DNA of 64,000 nt from UBA1161 sp002311745 (GCA_050018415.1 JBEKAB010000014.1:1-64000); one strand, 5' to 3'. Shown: positions 23,745 through 32,839, counted from the first letter of the stretch. A program made the numbers and translations. Notes: generated by a model from the letters alone, not told the origin.

Positions 23745-25211
23745 ATGCCAGATTTGAAGATTGACCGCCAGCGTCGGGCGGCGAGGCGACGCGCGCATTA
23801 TTCGTCTGTGTTGAGCGGGACGGCACTGCTCTTGGGACCGCTGGCCGGGACAACAGCGGTCTGGGCCGACGATCCGATCATGCCGTACATTCCACCCAAT
23901 CCCAACAACGATCCGGATTACTACAACATCACCAACCCCCAGTACGGCGGCGGCACCAGCGCATCGGCCGCGACCAACGCCGCGGCCATCAGCGCTGCGA
24001 TGAACGCTTGCAGCAACGGCGGCGGCGGGACGGTGGTCATACCGGCCGGAACGTTCCAGTGCGATCCGATGAACCTGAGCAACCTGAGCAACGTCAATCT
24101 CCAGGTCGACGGAACGTTGCAAGCGGAGGACATGGCGGATTTCAACTCCGGCCCCAATGGTTACTCGTATTACATCTACTGGAAGAACGCCCACAGCGAC
24201 ATGCTGAGCGGCACGGGCACCATCGACGGCAACGGCGCGTCCTGGTGGGCAAGCACCGGCACCAGGCCAAAGTTCCTCAATTTCTCCAACGGCCAAGTCG
24301 TCGCGGTCGAGAATGTCACCTTGCAGAACACACCCAAGGAAGGCATTACGTTCAGCGGCACGAAAACCACCGACATCACCATCAACGGCGTGACCATTAC
24401 CAGCCCTTCGAATTCGCCCAACACCGACGGGATCGACCCCAACGGCAAGAATTTCCTGATCGAAAACTGCGACATCTCGACCGGAGACGACAACATCGCC
24501 ATTAAGTCCGGCAGCACTGGTGGGAATCCCCCCAACAACGTCATTATCAGGGACGACGTCTTTGGCTACGGTCACGGTTTGTCCATCGGCGGTCAGACCA
24601 ACTACGGCGTCAACGGCGTCACCGTCACCAACTGCACGTTCATCAACACGCAGAACGGCATCCGCCTCAAGGCCGGGCGGGGCAACGGCGGCGTAGTGCA
24701 GAACCTCAGCTTCAGCAACATCACCATGACCAACGTGGCGAATGCGATCTACATCACCAGTTGGTATGGCTCCGGAAGCGACGTTCCTCCCTGGCCCCCC
24801 TCCAGTGCCGTAAATAAGGGCTACAATCCCACCGGCACGCCGCTGTGGCGCAACATCTCGATCAGCAACCTTACGGACACCGATGCCGAGTATGCCGTCT
24901 GGATCTACGGGCTGCCTGAGGAGCCCGTCCAGGACGTGACGCTGAACAACGTGGATATCAGCGGCTTGTACGGCTGCTTGCTCAACTATGCCGGATACAA
25001 CGGGGCGTATGATCCCAACGCTCCGCCCGATCCCAATTACCAGTTGCTATTCCAGAACTGCAACATCCAATCGGTGTATGACCAGTTCATCCCGCCTCCC
25101 AAAGGGATGTACGACGTGGTGATGGTCGTTCCCGAACCGGCCACGGCGTCGATGGCGCTGCTGGGATCATCGGTGCTGCTGCTGCGCCGCCGGCGATCCA
25201 ACGCCGCCTGA
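23745..25211 (+). CDS. GH28 polygalacturonase-like PEP-CTERM protein (copy B)
   Basis: A 488-residue paralogue of the 21488 gene. The N-terminal 120 residues are nearly identical, while the C-terminal half has diverged. It keeps SPNTDGID, STGDDNIAIK, GHGLSIGG and RLKAGRG, so catalysis is expected. It ends VVPEPATASMALLG and an Arg-rich tail, a typical PEP-CTERM. The signal peptide is the same Arg-rich type. The diverged second half suggests a different side-chain or linkage preference. Confidence 0.92.
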   Translation: MPDLKIDRQRRAARRRAHYSSVLSGTALLLGPLAGTTAVWADDPIMPYIPPNPNNDPDYYNITNPQYGGGTSASAATNAAAISAAMNACSNGGGGTVVIPAGTFQCDPMNLSNLSNVNLQVDGTLQAEDMADFNSGPNGYSYYIYWKNAHSDMLSGTGTIDGNGASWWASTGTRPKFLNFSNGQVVAVENVTLQNTPKEGITFSGTKTTDITINGVTITSPSNSPNTDGIDPNGKNFLIENCDISTGDDNIAIKSGSTGGNPPNNVIIRDDVFGYGHGLSIGGQTNYGVNGVTVTNCTFINTQNGIRLKAGRGNGGVVQNLSFSNITMTNVANAIYITSWYGSGSDVPPWPPSSAVNKGYNPTGTPLWRNISISNLTDTDAEYAVWIYGLPEEPVQDVTLNNVDISGLYGCLLNYAGYNGAYDPNAPPDPNYQLLFQNCNIQSVYDQFIPPPKGMYDVVMVVPEPATASMALLGSSVLLLRRRRSNAA

Positions 25212-25227
25212 AACATGTGAATGTGTT

Positions 25228-27360
25228 TTAGCTGACCTCTTCCAAGATGGCCGCTTTGACGTTGGCGGGGACGGGGGCGTAACGCAGCGGCTCCATGACG
25301 GAGCTGGCGCGGCCCTGGCTCATGGAACGCATGTCGGTGGTGTAGCCGAACATCTCGCTCAGCGGCACCTCCGCGTGGACGACGCGGATGTTCCCGTGCT
25401 GATCGCTGCCGACGATCATTCCGCGGCGGCGGTTGAGGTCGCCGGTCACGTTGCCCACGAATTCCTCGGGCGTGGTGACGACCAGCTTCATGATCGGCTC
25501 CAGGAGGGTCACGCCCGCCCTGGTGCAGGCTTCGCGGAAGGCCAATTGCCCGGCCAACTCGAAGGCGATCTGCGAGCTGTCCACGGGGTGAAAGCTGCCA
25601 TCCACCAGCGTGACCTTGCAGTTGACCAGGGGATAGCTGGCGAGCACCCCGGTCTTGGCGGCCATGCGCACGCCGTATTCCACCGAGGGTATGTATTCCT
25701 TGGGGATCGTGCCGCCGTAGATCTTGTTCTCGAACGCGACGCCGTCTTTCCAGTTCCACTTCTTGAGCAGTTCCGCAGCGACGCCACGGCCGTCGAACGG
25801 CTCGATGTTGATCGTGCAATCGCCGTACTGCCCGCGGCCGCCGGTCTGCTTGACGTGCTTACCGCGCACGCCGGTGGCGATGCCCGTGATCGTCTCCTTG
25901 TAGGCGACCTTCGGCCGGCCCACGTTCACCTCGACGTTGTGATCGCGCGTCAGGCGGTGGCGCAGAATCTCCAGGTGCAGCTCGCCCATGCCGGCGATGA
26001 TGGTCTGGCCCGTCTCCTGGTCATAACTGGCCTGGAACGTCGGGTCTTCGCGCTTGAGGATGGTCAGGGCTTCGCCCAGCTTCTGCTTGTCCGCGGAAGT
26101 CTTGGGCTCGATGGACATGCTGATGACTGGTTCGGGGAACGTGGGGCGCTCGAGGATGATGGAATGATTCGGATCGCACAGCGTGTCGCCGGTGAGCGCC
26201 TCCTTGACGCCGATGCAGGCGACGATGTCGCCGGCCTCGGCCACGTCGATGGGGTTGCGGTCGGCGGCGTGCATCTGGAACATCCGGCTGATGTTCTCGC
26301 GCTTGTTGCGGTTGCTGTTGAGCACGCGGCTGCCTTTTTCCAGCGTGCCGCTGTAGATGCGGATGTAGGTCAGGTCGCCGTGCTGGTCGTTGACGATCTT
26401 GAACACCAGGCCGCAGAACGGCTCCTCGGGATCGGGGTGCCGCTCGACAATCTTGTCCGTGTTCTTCGCGTCGTGGCCGCGGATGGCCGGAAGATCGACC
26501 GGGGCGGGGAGATAATCGATCACGCCGTCCAGCAGGCGCTGCACGCCGACGTACCTCAACGCTGAGCCGCAGAAGACCGGGTGCAATTTGAACGAAATGG
26601 TGGCTTTCCGCAGGGCCTTGCGGATTTCCTCCTCGGTGGGCTCCTGGCTGTGGAGGTATTTCTCCATCAGGTGATCGTCGGTTTCCGAGACCTTTTCGAT
26701 CAGGTCGTGGCGCCATTTCTCGTAGCGCTCTTTTTCCTCGGGGGGAATGGGTTTTTCGACGATGGTTCTGCCGCGGTCCTCGTCGTCGCCGACGTTGTAG
26801 TACATGGCCACGCCGCGGATCAGGTCCATCATGCCTTTGAAGGTGTTGCTTTGACCGATGGGGATTTGCACGGCGACCGCCGGAGCGCCCAGCCGCTGGC
26901 GGATGGAGTTGAAGCTGAAATCGAAATCGGCGCCCACCTTGTCCATTTTGTTGACGAAACAGATTCGGGGCACGTGGTACTTGGTGGCTTGGCGCCAGAC
27001 GGTTTCCGATTGGGCCTCGACGCCTTCCTTGCCGTCGAAGACGGCAACAGCGCCGTCGAGGACGCGCAGGGAGCGCTCGACCTCGGCGGTGAAATCGACG
27101 TGACCCGGCGTGTCGATCAGGTTGATGGTGTAGCGTTCACCGCGACGGTCCCAGGGGCAGGTGGTGGCGGCGGAGCTGATGGTGATGCCGCGCTTCTGCT
27201 CTTCCTCGTCAAAATCCATGACGGCAGTGCCCTCGTGCACCTCGCCCATTTTGTGGATCTTGCCCGTGTAATAGAGGATGCGTTCGGAGACGGTGGTTTT
27301 GCCGGCGTCAATGTGTGCGGCAATGCCGATATTGCGAATCTTGGTCAGGTCGCGAGGCAT
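25228..27360 (-). CDS. fusA: Elongation factor G
   Basis: A 710-residue translocation GTPase. With ATG at 27360 the G1 loop is AHIDAGKTT (15-23), switch II holds DTPGH and the guanine-specificity motif is NKMD. Domain II-V landmarks include EPKTSADKQKLGEAL, the domain IV GGRGQYGD loop and the C-terminal FGYTTDMRSMSQGRA. An earlier in-frame start would add 22 odd residues. The usual str neighbours rpsL, rpsG and tuf are not adjacent. It lies upstream of the S10 operon on the same strand but separated by the GH28 island. Confidence 0.97.
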   Translation of the reverse strand: MPRDLTKIRNIGIAAHIDAGKTTVSERILYYTGKIHKMGEVHEGTAVMDFDEEEQKRGITISSAATTCPWDRRGERYTINLIDTPGHVDFTAEVERSLRVLDGAVAVFDGKEGVEAQSETVWRQATKYHVPRICFVNKMDKVGADFDFSFNSIRQRLGAPAVAVQIPIGQSNTFKGMMDLIRGVAMYYNVGDDEDRGRTIVEKPIPPEEKERYEKWRHDLIEKVSETDDHLMEKYLHSQEPTEEEIRKALRKATISFKLHPVFCGSALRYVGVQRLLDGVIDYLPAPVDLPAIRGHDAKNTDKIVERHPDPEEPFCGLVFKIVNDQHGDLTYIRIYSGTLEKGSRVLNSNRNKRENISRMFQMHAADRNPIDVAEAGDIVACIGVKEALTGDTLCDPNHSIILERPTFPEPVISMSIEPKTSADKQKLGEALTILKREDPTFQASYDQETGQTIIAGMGELHLEILRHRLTRDHNVEVNVGRPKVAYKETITGIATGVRGKHVKQTGGRGQYGDCTINIEPFDGRGVAAELLKKWNWKDGVAFENKIYGGTIPKEYIPSVEYGVRMAAKTGVLASYPLVNCKVTLVDGSFHPVDSSQIAFELAGQLAFREACTRAGVTLLEPIMKLVVTTPEEFVGNVTGDLNRRRGMIVGSDQHGNIRVVHAEVPLSEMFGYTTDMRSMSQGRASSVMEPLRYAPVPANVKAAILEEVS

Positions 27361-27478
27361 AATAATCCCATCAAAACAGCTACACGCGAGGAGGCGAAGC
27401 CTTTTACGAGAGGCCAAGCCTTGCACGAGAGGGGTCCGCGGCAGCGCTTCTGGGTGAGAAGGCCGGCACCCTGCGGAT

Positions 27479-27498
27479 GAGCCCGCCTAGGCGGGCTC
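27479..27498. promoter_or_regulatory. 20-bp perfect palindrome in the fusA leader
   Basis: GAGCCCGCCT is followed at once by its reverse complement. It lies about 120 nt upstream of fusA within the probable 5' leader. Downstream of it the leader has two further small stems (around AAGGCTTGGCCT and AAAGGCTTCGCCT). It may be a protein site on DNA or part of a leader RNA fold. Confidence 0.5.
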
Positions 27499-27547
27499 GA
27501 CGATCCGCTCATGCCGACCCTGCAGGGCTGGTGGTCGACATGAGCCG

Positions 27548-27568
27548 CTACTTCGGCTGCAGCTTCAT
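27548..27568 (-). CDS. Putative six-residue leader peptide upstream of fusA
   Basis: ATG at 27568 is preceded by AAGGAG with a 5-nt spacing, the best Shine-Dalgarno in this region. It encodes MKLQPK and then TAG. A GC-rich palindrome follows about 50 nt later. This arrangement suggests a translated leader controlling fusA, but the peptide itself is speculative. A weak promoter (TTGACC at 27614-27609, 18-bp spacer, TATGTT at 27590-27585) lies just upstream. Confidence 0.35.
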   Translation of the reverse strand: MKLQPK

Positions 27569-27614
27569 GTCCGCTCCTTGTCAGAACATATCGACAGTAC
27601 GGTTGTTCGGTCAA

Positions 27615-28053
27615 AAGGGTTTACCGACGAACCGGCCGCCGAGAGGCGAGGTAATGTAACCAGCGGCTCAGCGCCGTCAAGCCGTCGCCCAAGCGCAACC
27701 CATGGTTTTATCTAAATGTGAACTTTATTACATCTTGCTGAATCTACATGTTTTTCTCGTCGCCGCTGGCCGATAAAAACGCGAGAAATTTTTTCGCGTA
27801 AAGGACCGTGAAAATCATCACAAACTTTTTAATTATAATCACTTATATCGGTTGACGTTCACGGAATTTGGGATAATGATTTAATAGATGCGGACCGATA
27901 AAGCAAAACGGAATTGCGCCAGTTGCGTGGGAAAAACCCAACAGCGTAATGCCGGTTACAAAAGCGGCCGCAACTTTGACGACCGGCCAAACTAGAGGCT
28001 TTAGCGGTCCGGAGAACGGCCCCCGAGGCCTTGCGGCACAGGATGGGGATGCC
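27615..28053 (+). promoter_or_regulatory. Intergenic region with AT-rich tract and candidate promoter
   Basis: This is the divergent spacer before the glycoside hydrolase gene. Positions 27710-27850 are clearly AT-rich compared with the surroundings. It holds a dyad CGCGAGAAA/TTTTTCGCG (27780-27798) and a plus-strand TTGACG (27852-27857) with AATGAT 17 bp later as a possible promoter. No gene is supported here. Confidence 0.35.
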
Positions 28054-30183
28054 ATGAGAAAGGTTTGGCTGGCAACCATTCTCCTAGCGCTGGTCGGGGT
28101 GGTGTGCCCCCCCTACTTTTTCGGCGCCATGGAGAACCGCAGCGGCCGCCATCCCTCGGCCACCTCAGGCCATTTTCAACTGACTTCAACGGCGGCCGAC
28201 GCCCTGGCGAAAATTCGCGGCACCGCCGGTTTCTGGCGCCTCGGTCAGGACCGTAGCGGAGTCTGGTGGTTTGTCTCGCCTGATGGGCGCCTGGAATTCT
28301 TGAGCAACGTCACCACAGTGCAGCCGGTTCAAAATTCGCATGAACGAGGCGGACCGCATTTCGTTTCCCGCGACTGGAAAGGCAACGCCGACGGCGAAGG
28401 AAGCCAGGCGGAGCTGGAGTCTTGGGCGGCGGCAACGTTGCAGCGCGTGCGCGACACCGGCTTCAAGGGCCTGGGCGCCTGGTGCAATTCGGAATTTCAC
28501 CGTCTGAACGTGCCCATGAGCCAGGACCTTAACCTCTGGACTTGGATCGGGGATGGATCCAAGCGGTTCTACAGCGCCGATTGGCCGGAGCTGGCTGAGC
28601 AGGCGGTGCGGGCGCAGGTGACTCCGCTCCGCGACAACAAGAACCTGATTGGCTATTTCATTGACAACGAGTTGGATTGGGGCGACGGGTTTGCCGGGCC
28701 GGGGGCGTATTTTGATCATCTTTCCAGCGACGATCCGAACCGGGCCCAAGTCGTCAAAGTCATCCGCACTCTGTGGCCAACGTTAATTGAATTCAACCAG
28801 GCCTGGGGCAGCGGGCTGGTGGATTGGAAGCAGTTGGACCGCTGGGCCGCTCTGCCGCGCGAGCCGGAGGGGACGTACCGGAAGCTGGGGACCGCGTGGC
28901 TGTCACACCTGGCCGAGGATTACTTCCGCTTCACGACGAGCCTGATCCGGCGATACGATCCGAACCACTTGATCCTGGGCGTGCGCTTCAAGGGGGATGC
29001 GCCGCAGGAAGTGGTGGCGGCGTCGCGCGATTACACCGATGCACAGTCGCTGAATTATTACGTGGGCGATGCCAAGCTGGACGGCGATATGTTCCGCATG
29101 ATGTATCAAAGCTCCGGCCAGCCGATCGTGATTAGCGAGTATTCGTTCCACTCGCTGGATGGCCGCAGCGGAAATGCCGACACCGTGGGCTTTGCGGCCC
29201 AGGTGCCGGATCAGCGGGCGCGGGCCCAGGGGTATCGGCTGATGACGACGCGGCTGGCGCGGGTGCCGTACATCGTGGGCGCGGATTGGTTCCAGTGGTG
29301 CGACGAGCCGCCGGGCGGCCGCGGCAGCGACGGTGAGGACGTCAACTTCGGCGTCGTGAGCATCAACGACCAGACGTACGATCCGTTGGCGGATGCGATC
29401 CGCCAAACGGTGCCGACGCTTAACTCGCTTCATGGCGGCAGCGCCGTCGATCCGCAAGAGGACGTGTGGCGTGACAGCTACGCGATCAAGCCCGTCATCC
29501 AGGCGCCGTTCCTGACTCATCCGCCGGTGCTGGACGGCGACCTGAGCGACTGGCCGGCCAATGCCCGGGTGCAGGGCATGCGGCGGGATCAAACCGTCGG
29601 TCTGGAGCGGTACCAGGTCGGCACGCCCCAGGTTTATCTGGGATGGACGCACGAAGGGCTTTACCTGGGCATCGAGGTGTTCGACAGCCGCCTGGTGACG
29701 GCGCCGGCCACCGGGTGGTGGTGGACCCGCGATCACGTGGAATTTTGGATCTCGACACGCCCGGTCAGTTCCGATCAGGCCAGTTACGACGTGAATTGCC
29801 ACCAGTTCTTCCTGGTTCCGGTCAATTTCTCGGACAACAAGGGCGTGGGCGTCGTCGGGCAATGGCATCGCGACGGCGACGCCCTGAAGGACAACCTGAT
29901 TCCCGATCCCGAGATTAAGCAGGCCGTGCGGATTTTCCCGGACCGCTACGTGGCCGAGCTGTTCATCCCGGCCAAGGCCCTGCACGGTTTCGACCCGAGC
30001 CATCAGCCGGCGTTGGCGTTCAACCTGCACGTCCTCGATTTCCAGAACGCATGCGACTTCTTCTGGTCGGCGCCCAAGTCGATGCAGACTCAGCTTCGCC
30101 CCGGCACCTGGGGCACGCTGTACCTGAATCCTCCCCCCCACCTCCCCGCCGTGGCCCGCACGGCGGCCGCCCCGCTCAATTAA
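28054..30183 (+). CDS. Agarase-like (GH50/GH86-type) glycoside hydrolase with C-terminal CBM9-like domain
   Basis: A 709-residue secreted protein. A signal peptide (MRKVWLATILLALVG) starts at ATG 28054 behind GGATGGGGA. The catalytic TIM barrel spans about 60-490. YFIDNELDWG carries the likely acid/base Glu and PIVISEYSFHS the likely nucleophile Glu, the pattern of beta-agarase-like GH50/GH86 enzymes. Residues about 500-700 (PPVLDGDLSDW, YLGWTHEGLYLGIEV, DHVEFWIS) form a family-9 carbohydrate-binding/DOMON-like beta-sandwich. A marine or algal galactan is a plausible substrate. No PEP-CTERM is present, so it is likely periplasmic or released. Confidence 0.85.
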   Translation: MRKVWLATILLALVGVVCPPYFFGAMENRSGRHPSATSGHFQLTSTAADALAKIRGTAGFWRLGQDRSGVWWFVSPDGRLEFLSNVTTVQPVQNSHERGGPHFVSRDWKGNADGEGSQAELESWAAATLQRVRDTGFKGLGAWCNSEFHRLNVPMSQDLNLWTWIGDGSKRFYSADWPELAEQAVRAQVTPLRDNKNLIGYFIDNELDWGDGFAGPGAYFDHLSSDDPNRAQVVKVIRTLWPTLIEFNQAWGSGLVDWKQLDRWAALPREPEGTYRKLGTAWLSHLAEDYFRFTTSLIRRYDPNHLILGVRFKGDAPQEVVAASRDYTDAQSLNYYVGDAKLDGDMFRMMYQSSGQPIVISEYSFHSLDGRSGNADTVGFAAQVPDQRARAQGYRLMTTRLARVPYIVGADWFQWCDEPPGGRGSDGEDVNFGVVSINDQTYDPLADAIRQTVPTLNSLHGGSAVDPQEDVWRDSYAIKPVIQAPFLTHPPVLDGDLSDWPANARVQGMRRDQTVGLERYQVGTPQVYLGWTHEGLYLGIEVFDSRLVTAPATGWWWTRDHVEFWISTRPVSSDQASYDVNCHQFFLVPVNFSDNKGVGVVGQWHRDGDALKDNLIPDPEIKQAVRIFPDRYVAELFIPAKALHGFDPSHQPALAFNLHVLDFQNACDFFWSAPKSMQTQLRPGTWGTLYLNPPPHLPAVARTAAAPLN

Positions 30184-30328
30184 CGATTTCCTTCGCCACG
30201 GCAGCGGCGAATAATGGGATGCCCTGGCCGCAGGCGGCAATAAATGGGCCAGCGAGCACGGCTACGGTGTGTCTACAGGAAACGGTAGGCATCGAGCGGG
30301 ATGGGGAAGTTTCTGATGACCATACGGT

Positions 30329-31825
30329 TCACGGCGTGGGGATGTATTTGACGCGGTAGAGCGAGCCTTCTTTTTGCGCCAGATATTCCAGAACGCCGTC
30401 CGGGCTGAAGATCGGAGAACCGTCACCGATTTCGTCGTACTCCGCGCCCGCCTGGCCGTCCACTATCACCAACTGCTCAACGCCTCTCAGGGCCGCATAC
30501 GCCACGTGCCTGCCATCAGGGCTGAAGATCGGGCTGCTCTTGAATATCCCGTCGTATTCCGCGCCCGCCTGGCCGTCCACCACCACCAACCATTTCCGGC
30601 CCTTCTTGGCTCCGTAGGCCACGCGTTTGCCGTCGGGGCTGAAGAGCAAGCTGTCTTTACCGATATCGTCGCATTCCGCGCCCGCCTGGCCGTCCACCAC
30701 CACGAACGCCTTCGCGCCCTTCTTAGCTCCATACGCCACATGGTTGCCGTCGGGGCTAAAGATCAGATCACCGACTCCGTCGTACTCAACGCCCGCCTGT
30801 CCGTCGACCACCACCATCTGCTTCTTGCCCATCTGAGCCCAGTACGCCACGCGTTTGCCGTCTGGGCTGAAGATCAGAGCGACGATTCCGTCATACTCCG
30901 CGCCTGCCTGGCCGTCCACCACCACGAATCTCTTTGCGCCCTTCCTGGCCGCATACGCTACGTGTTTGCCGTCGGGGCTGAAAATCGGGTGAGCAATTAC
31001 GTCGTATCCCGCGCCCGCCTGTCCGTCCACCACCACCAACTGCTTTGCGCCGTTCTCGGCCTTATACGCCACGCGTTTGCCGGCGGGGCTGAAGATCAGG
31101 GAGGCAATTCCGTCGTACTCCGCGCCGGCCTGGCCGTCCACAACCACCAATTGCTTCCTCCCCTTCCACGCCGCATACGCCACGTGTTTGCCGTCGGGGC
31201 TGAAGATTACGGAGTCTTTACCGATTCCGTCGTACTCCGCGCCCGCCTGCCCGTCCACCACCAACAACATCTTTCCGGCCTTGCACGCCGCATACGCCAC
31301 ATGTTTGCCGTCGGGGCTGAAGATCAGGGCGCCACCAACGATTGCGTCGTACGTCGCGCCCGGCTTGCCGTCCGCGACCACGAACCACTTCCCGCCCCTT
31401 GTAGCTCCATACGCCATTCGTTTCCCGTCGGGACTGAAGATCGGAGGTCCTTCACCGATTGCGTCGTACTCCGCGCCCGCCTGGCCGTCCACCACCACCA
31501 GCCACTTCGCGCCCTTCTGGGCTGCATAGGCCACGTGTTTGCCATCGGGGCTGAAGATCAAGGAGCCTTTGTTGATGTCGTCGTACTCCGCGTCCGCCTG
31601 GCCGTCCACGACGACGCATGGCCTCTCCCCCCTGTGTGTGATGTAAGCCAAATGGCGCCCGTCGGGACTGTAAACAGGAGAATGCACATCCGCATGGAAC
31701 GGCCCCAGACGGGTTTCTTGAAATGTGTACCCGCTGATTTGCGGACCGGCCGTCTGCGCGCATCCCGTAACGATCAGGCAAAATATGGCCATTGCCCAAA
31801 CGGCAATCCATTTCATGGCGTTCAT
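30329..31825 (-). CDS. Lipoprotein of 12 tandem PD40/WD40-like repeats
   Basis: A 498-residue protein. The ATG at 31825 has AAGGAG 8 nt upstream and begins a lipoprotein signal ending LIVTGC. The rest is twelve units of 37-39 residues built on IFSPDGKHVAYAA...VVVDGQAGAEYDGI, the last one partial. The SPDGK core is that of TolB-type propeller blades, but the unit is shorter than a usual blade and the copies are remarkably alike. It likely forms a repeat barrel or propeller at the membrane surface. The DNA repeats are alike too, pointing to recent expansion. Ligand unknown. Confidence 0.85.
   Translation of the reverse strand: MNAMKWIAVWAMAIFCLIVTGCAQTAGPQISGYTFQETRLGPFHADVHSPVYSPDGRHLAYITHRGERPCVVVDGQADAEYDDINKGSLIFSPDGKHVAYAAQKGAKWLVVVDGQAGAEYDAIGEGPPIFSPDGKRMAYGATRGGKWFVVADGKPGATYDAIVGGALIFSPDGKHVAYAACKAGKMLLVVDGQAGAEYDGIGKDSVIFSPDGKHVAYAAWKGRKQLVVVDGQAGAEYDGIASLIFSPAGKRVAYKAENGAKQLVVVDGQAGAGYDVIAHPIFSPDGKHVAYAARKGAKRFVVVDGQAGAEYDGIVALIFSPDGKRVAYWAQMGKKQMVVVDGQAGVEYDGVGDLIFSPDGNHVAYGAKKGAKAFVVVDGQAGAECDDIGKDSLLFSPDGKRVAYGAKKGRKWLVVVDGQAGAEYDGIFKSSPIFSPDGRHVAYAALRGVEQLVIVDGQAGAEYDEIGDGSPIFSPDGVLEYLAQKEGSLYRVKYIPTP
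30380..31680. repeat. 111-117-bp coding tandem repeat array
   Basis: About eleven to twelve head-to-tail units lie within the lipoprotein gene. Shared words include GTCCACCACCACCAAC and TTTGCCGTCGGGGCTGAAGA. Units differ at many scattered positions, so the array is not a very recent slippage product, but recombination between units is likely. Confidence 0.85.
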
Positions 31826-31990
31826 ACGCTGGCTCCTTGATATGGTTTCACAAACTTCGTTGTCCACCCACCGCATGTGTCCCTCTGCCCCGCTGGATGA
31901 TTTGCTGAAGGTATCGAGGCCGATTCTTTGCGGCAAGGCTTCGGACATATCGAACGTGGCTGCGAGTCCGGCCGAAGACGCGCAGAAAAA

Positions 31991-32014
31991 AGCCCCGCAT
32001 GTACATGCGGGGCT
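31991..32014. repeat. Hairpin AGCCCCGCA...TGCGGGGCT, copy 3
   Basis: Perfect 9-bp arms around TGTACA; in fact the full 24 bp is palindromic. It lies between the secreted Tyr/Gly-rich gene end (32045) and the repeat lipoprotein start. See the copies at 11506 and 19049. Confidence 0.8.
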
Positions 32015-32044
32015 GCGTCTTGATCTCGCTACGAAAATTACGCT

Positions 32045-32839
32045 TTACCGATGCATCCCTCCGCCCGACCAGCCGCCACGCCCACCGCCCCCGCCGTGCC
32101 AGCCGCCGCCACCGTGGAATCCATCGTGGTGGAAAAATTCATGATGATGGTAGCCGCGGTTCGTGAAGATGAACCCGCCGTAGTAGTACGGATAGTACGG
32201 ATACGCGTAGCCGTAATCGGGATAGTAATAATCGGGGGTGTAATACGGGGAGTACGGCGTCGTGTAAGTGTAGTCCGGAGCGGGCGGCGGAACCACCGGC
32301 GCCGCCGGCTCGGGCACGTACGGCTGGTTGGGCGTGCCGTAGGTGACCGTCGGCACCGACGTATTGAGCGGCTGCGGAAGCTGCTGGCGAAGCTGATCGC
32401 CCAGCGCATCCTCGATCTTGAACAGATCGCGCAGGGGTCCGGTGCCCTGCAACACCGCGACGACGCGGTTGGAAGGCACGTCGCCCAATTGTCCGGTGAC
32501 GCGCACCTGGTCGGCCACGACTTGGTAGCTGCCGAAGATCACTATCGCGGCGCCGTTATCGCGACCGGCCTGCATGGCCGCGGCCGCGTCGGCAGCGCCC
32601 AGCGGCTTGCCGTAGGCCGCCGGCGCAAAGGTGCCCGACTTGGCCACCTGAGCCATCAAATCTTCCTGCAATGCGCCGCCAATCCACCCATAGGCGCCGC
32701 CTTCGCCAGCGTTTTGGAACACGGCGACCAGCACCTTCGGGGAAGCGGCCGGCTGCGGCGATGGCGTAATCGTCCAATCCGCCTGGGCCAACGACACCCC
32801 CACCACCAAGACCGCGATGAGCATGGCAACAGTTCGCAT
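32045..32839 (-). CDS. Secreted protein with FlgO/TolB-N-like domain and Tyr/His/Gly-rich tail
   Basis: A 264-residue exported protein. ATG 32839 follows GGAGGTG by 5 nt and opens a signal peptide (MRTVAMLIAVLVVGVSLAQA). Residues about 35-150 (VLVAVFQNAG, LQEDLMAQVAKSGTF, VIFGSYQVVADQVRVTGQL) resemble the nucleotide-free beta/alpha domain of FlgO/CsgG/TolB-N proteins used in envelope assembly. From about 165 the chain is Pro/Tyr rich, then His/Phe and Gly/Trp rich (HHHEFFHHDGFHGGGG). The His cluster could bind metal. Function unknown. Confidence 0.75.
   Translation of the reverse strand: MRTVAMLIAVLVVGVSLAQADWTITPSPQPAASPKVLVAVFQNAGEGGAYGWIGGALQEDLMAQVAKSGTFAPAAYGKPLGAADAAAAMQAGRDNGAAIVIFGSYQVVADQVRVTGQLGDVPSNRVVAVLQGTGPLRDLFKIEDALGDQLRQQLPQPLNTSVPTVTYGTPNQPYVPEPAAPVVPPPAPDYTYTTPYSPYYTPDYYYPDYGYAYPYYPYYYGGFIFTNRGYHHHEFFHHDGFHGGGGWHGGGGGRGGWSGGGMHR

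Noticed and set aside
27345..27614. Minus-strand frame of 89 residues upstream of fusA
   Set aside because: It crosses the fusA start and the palindrome, has no ribosome site and unlikely composition.
30380..31680. Regular repeats that might be a CRISPR array
   Set aside because: Units of 111-117 bp are fully coding in one frame and lack constant repeats with variable spacers of 30-40 bp.
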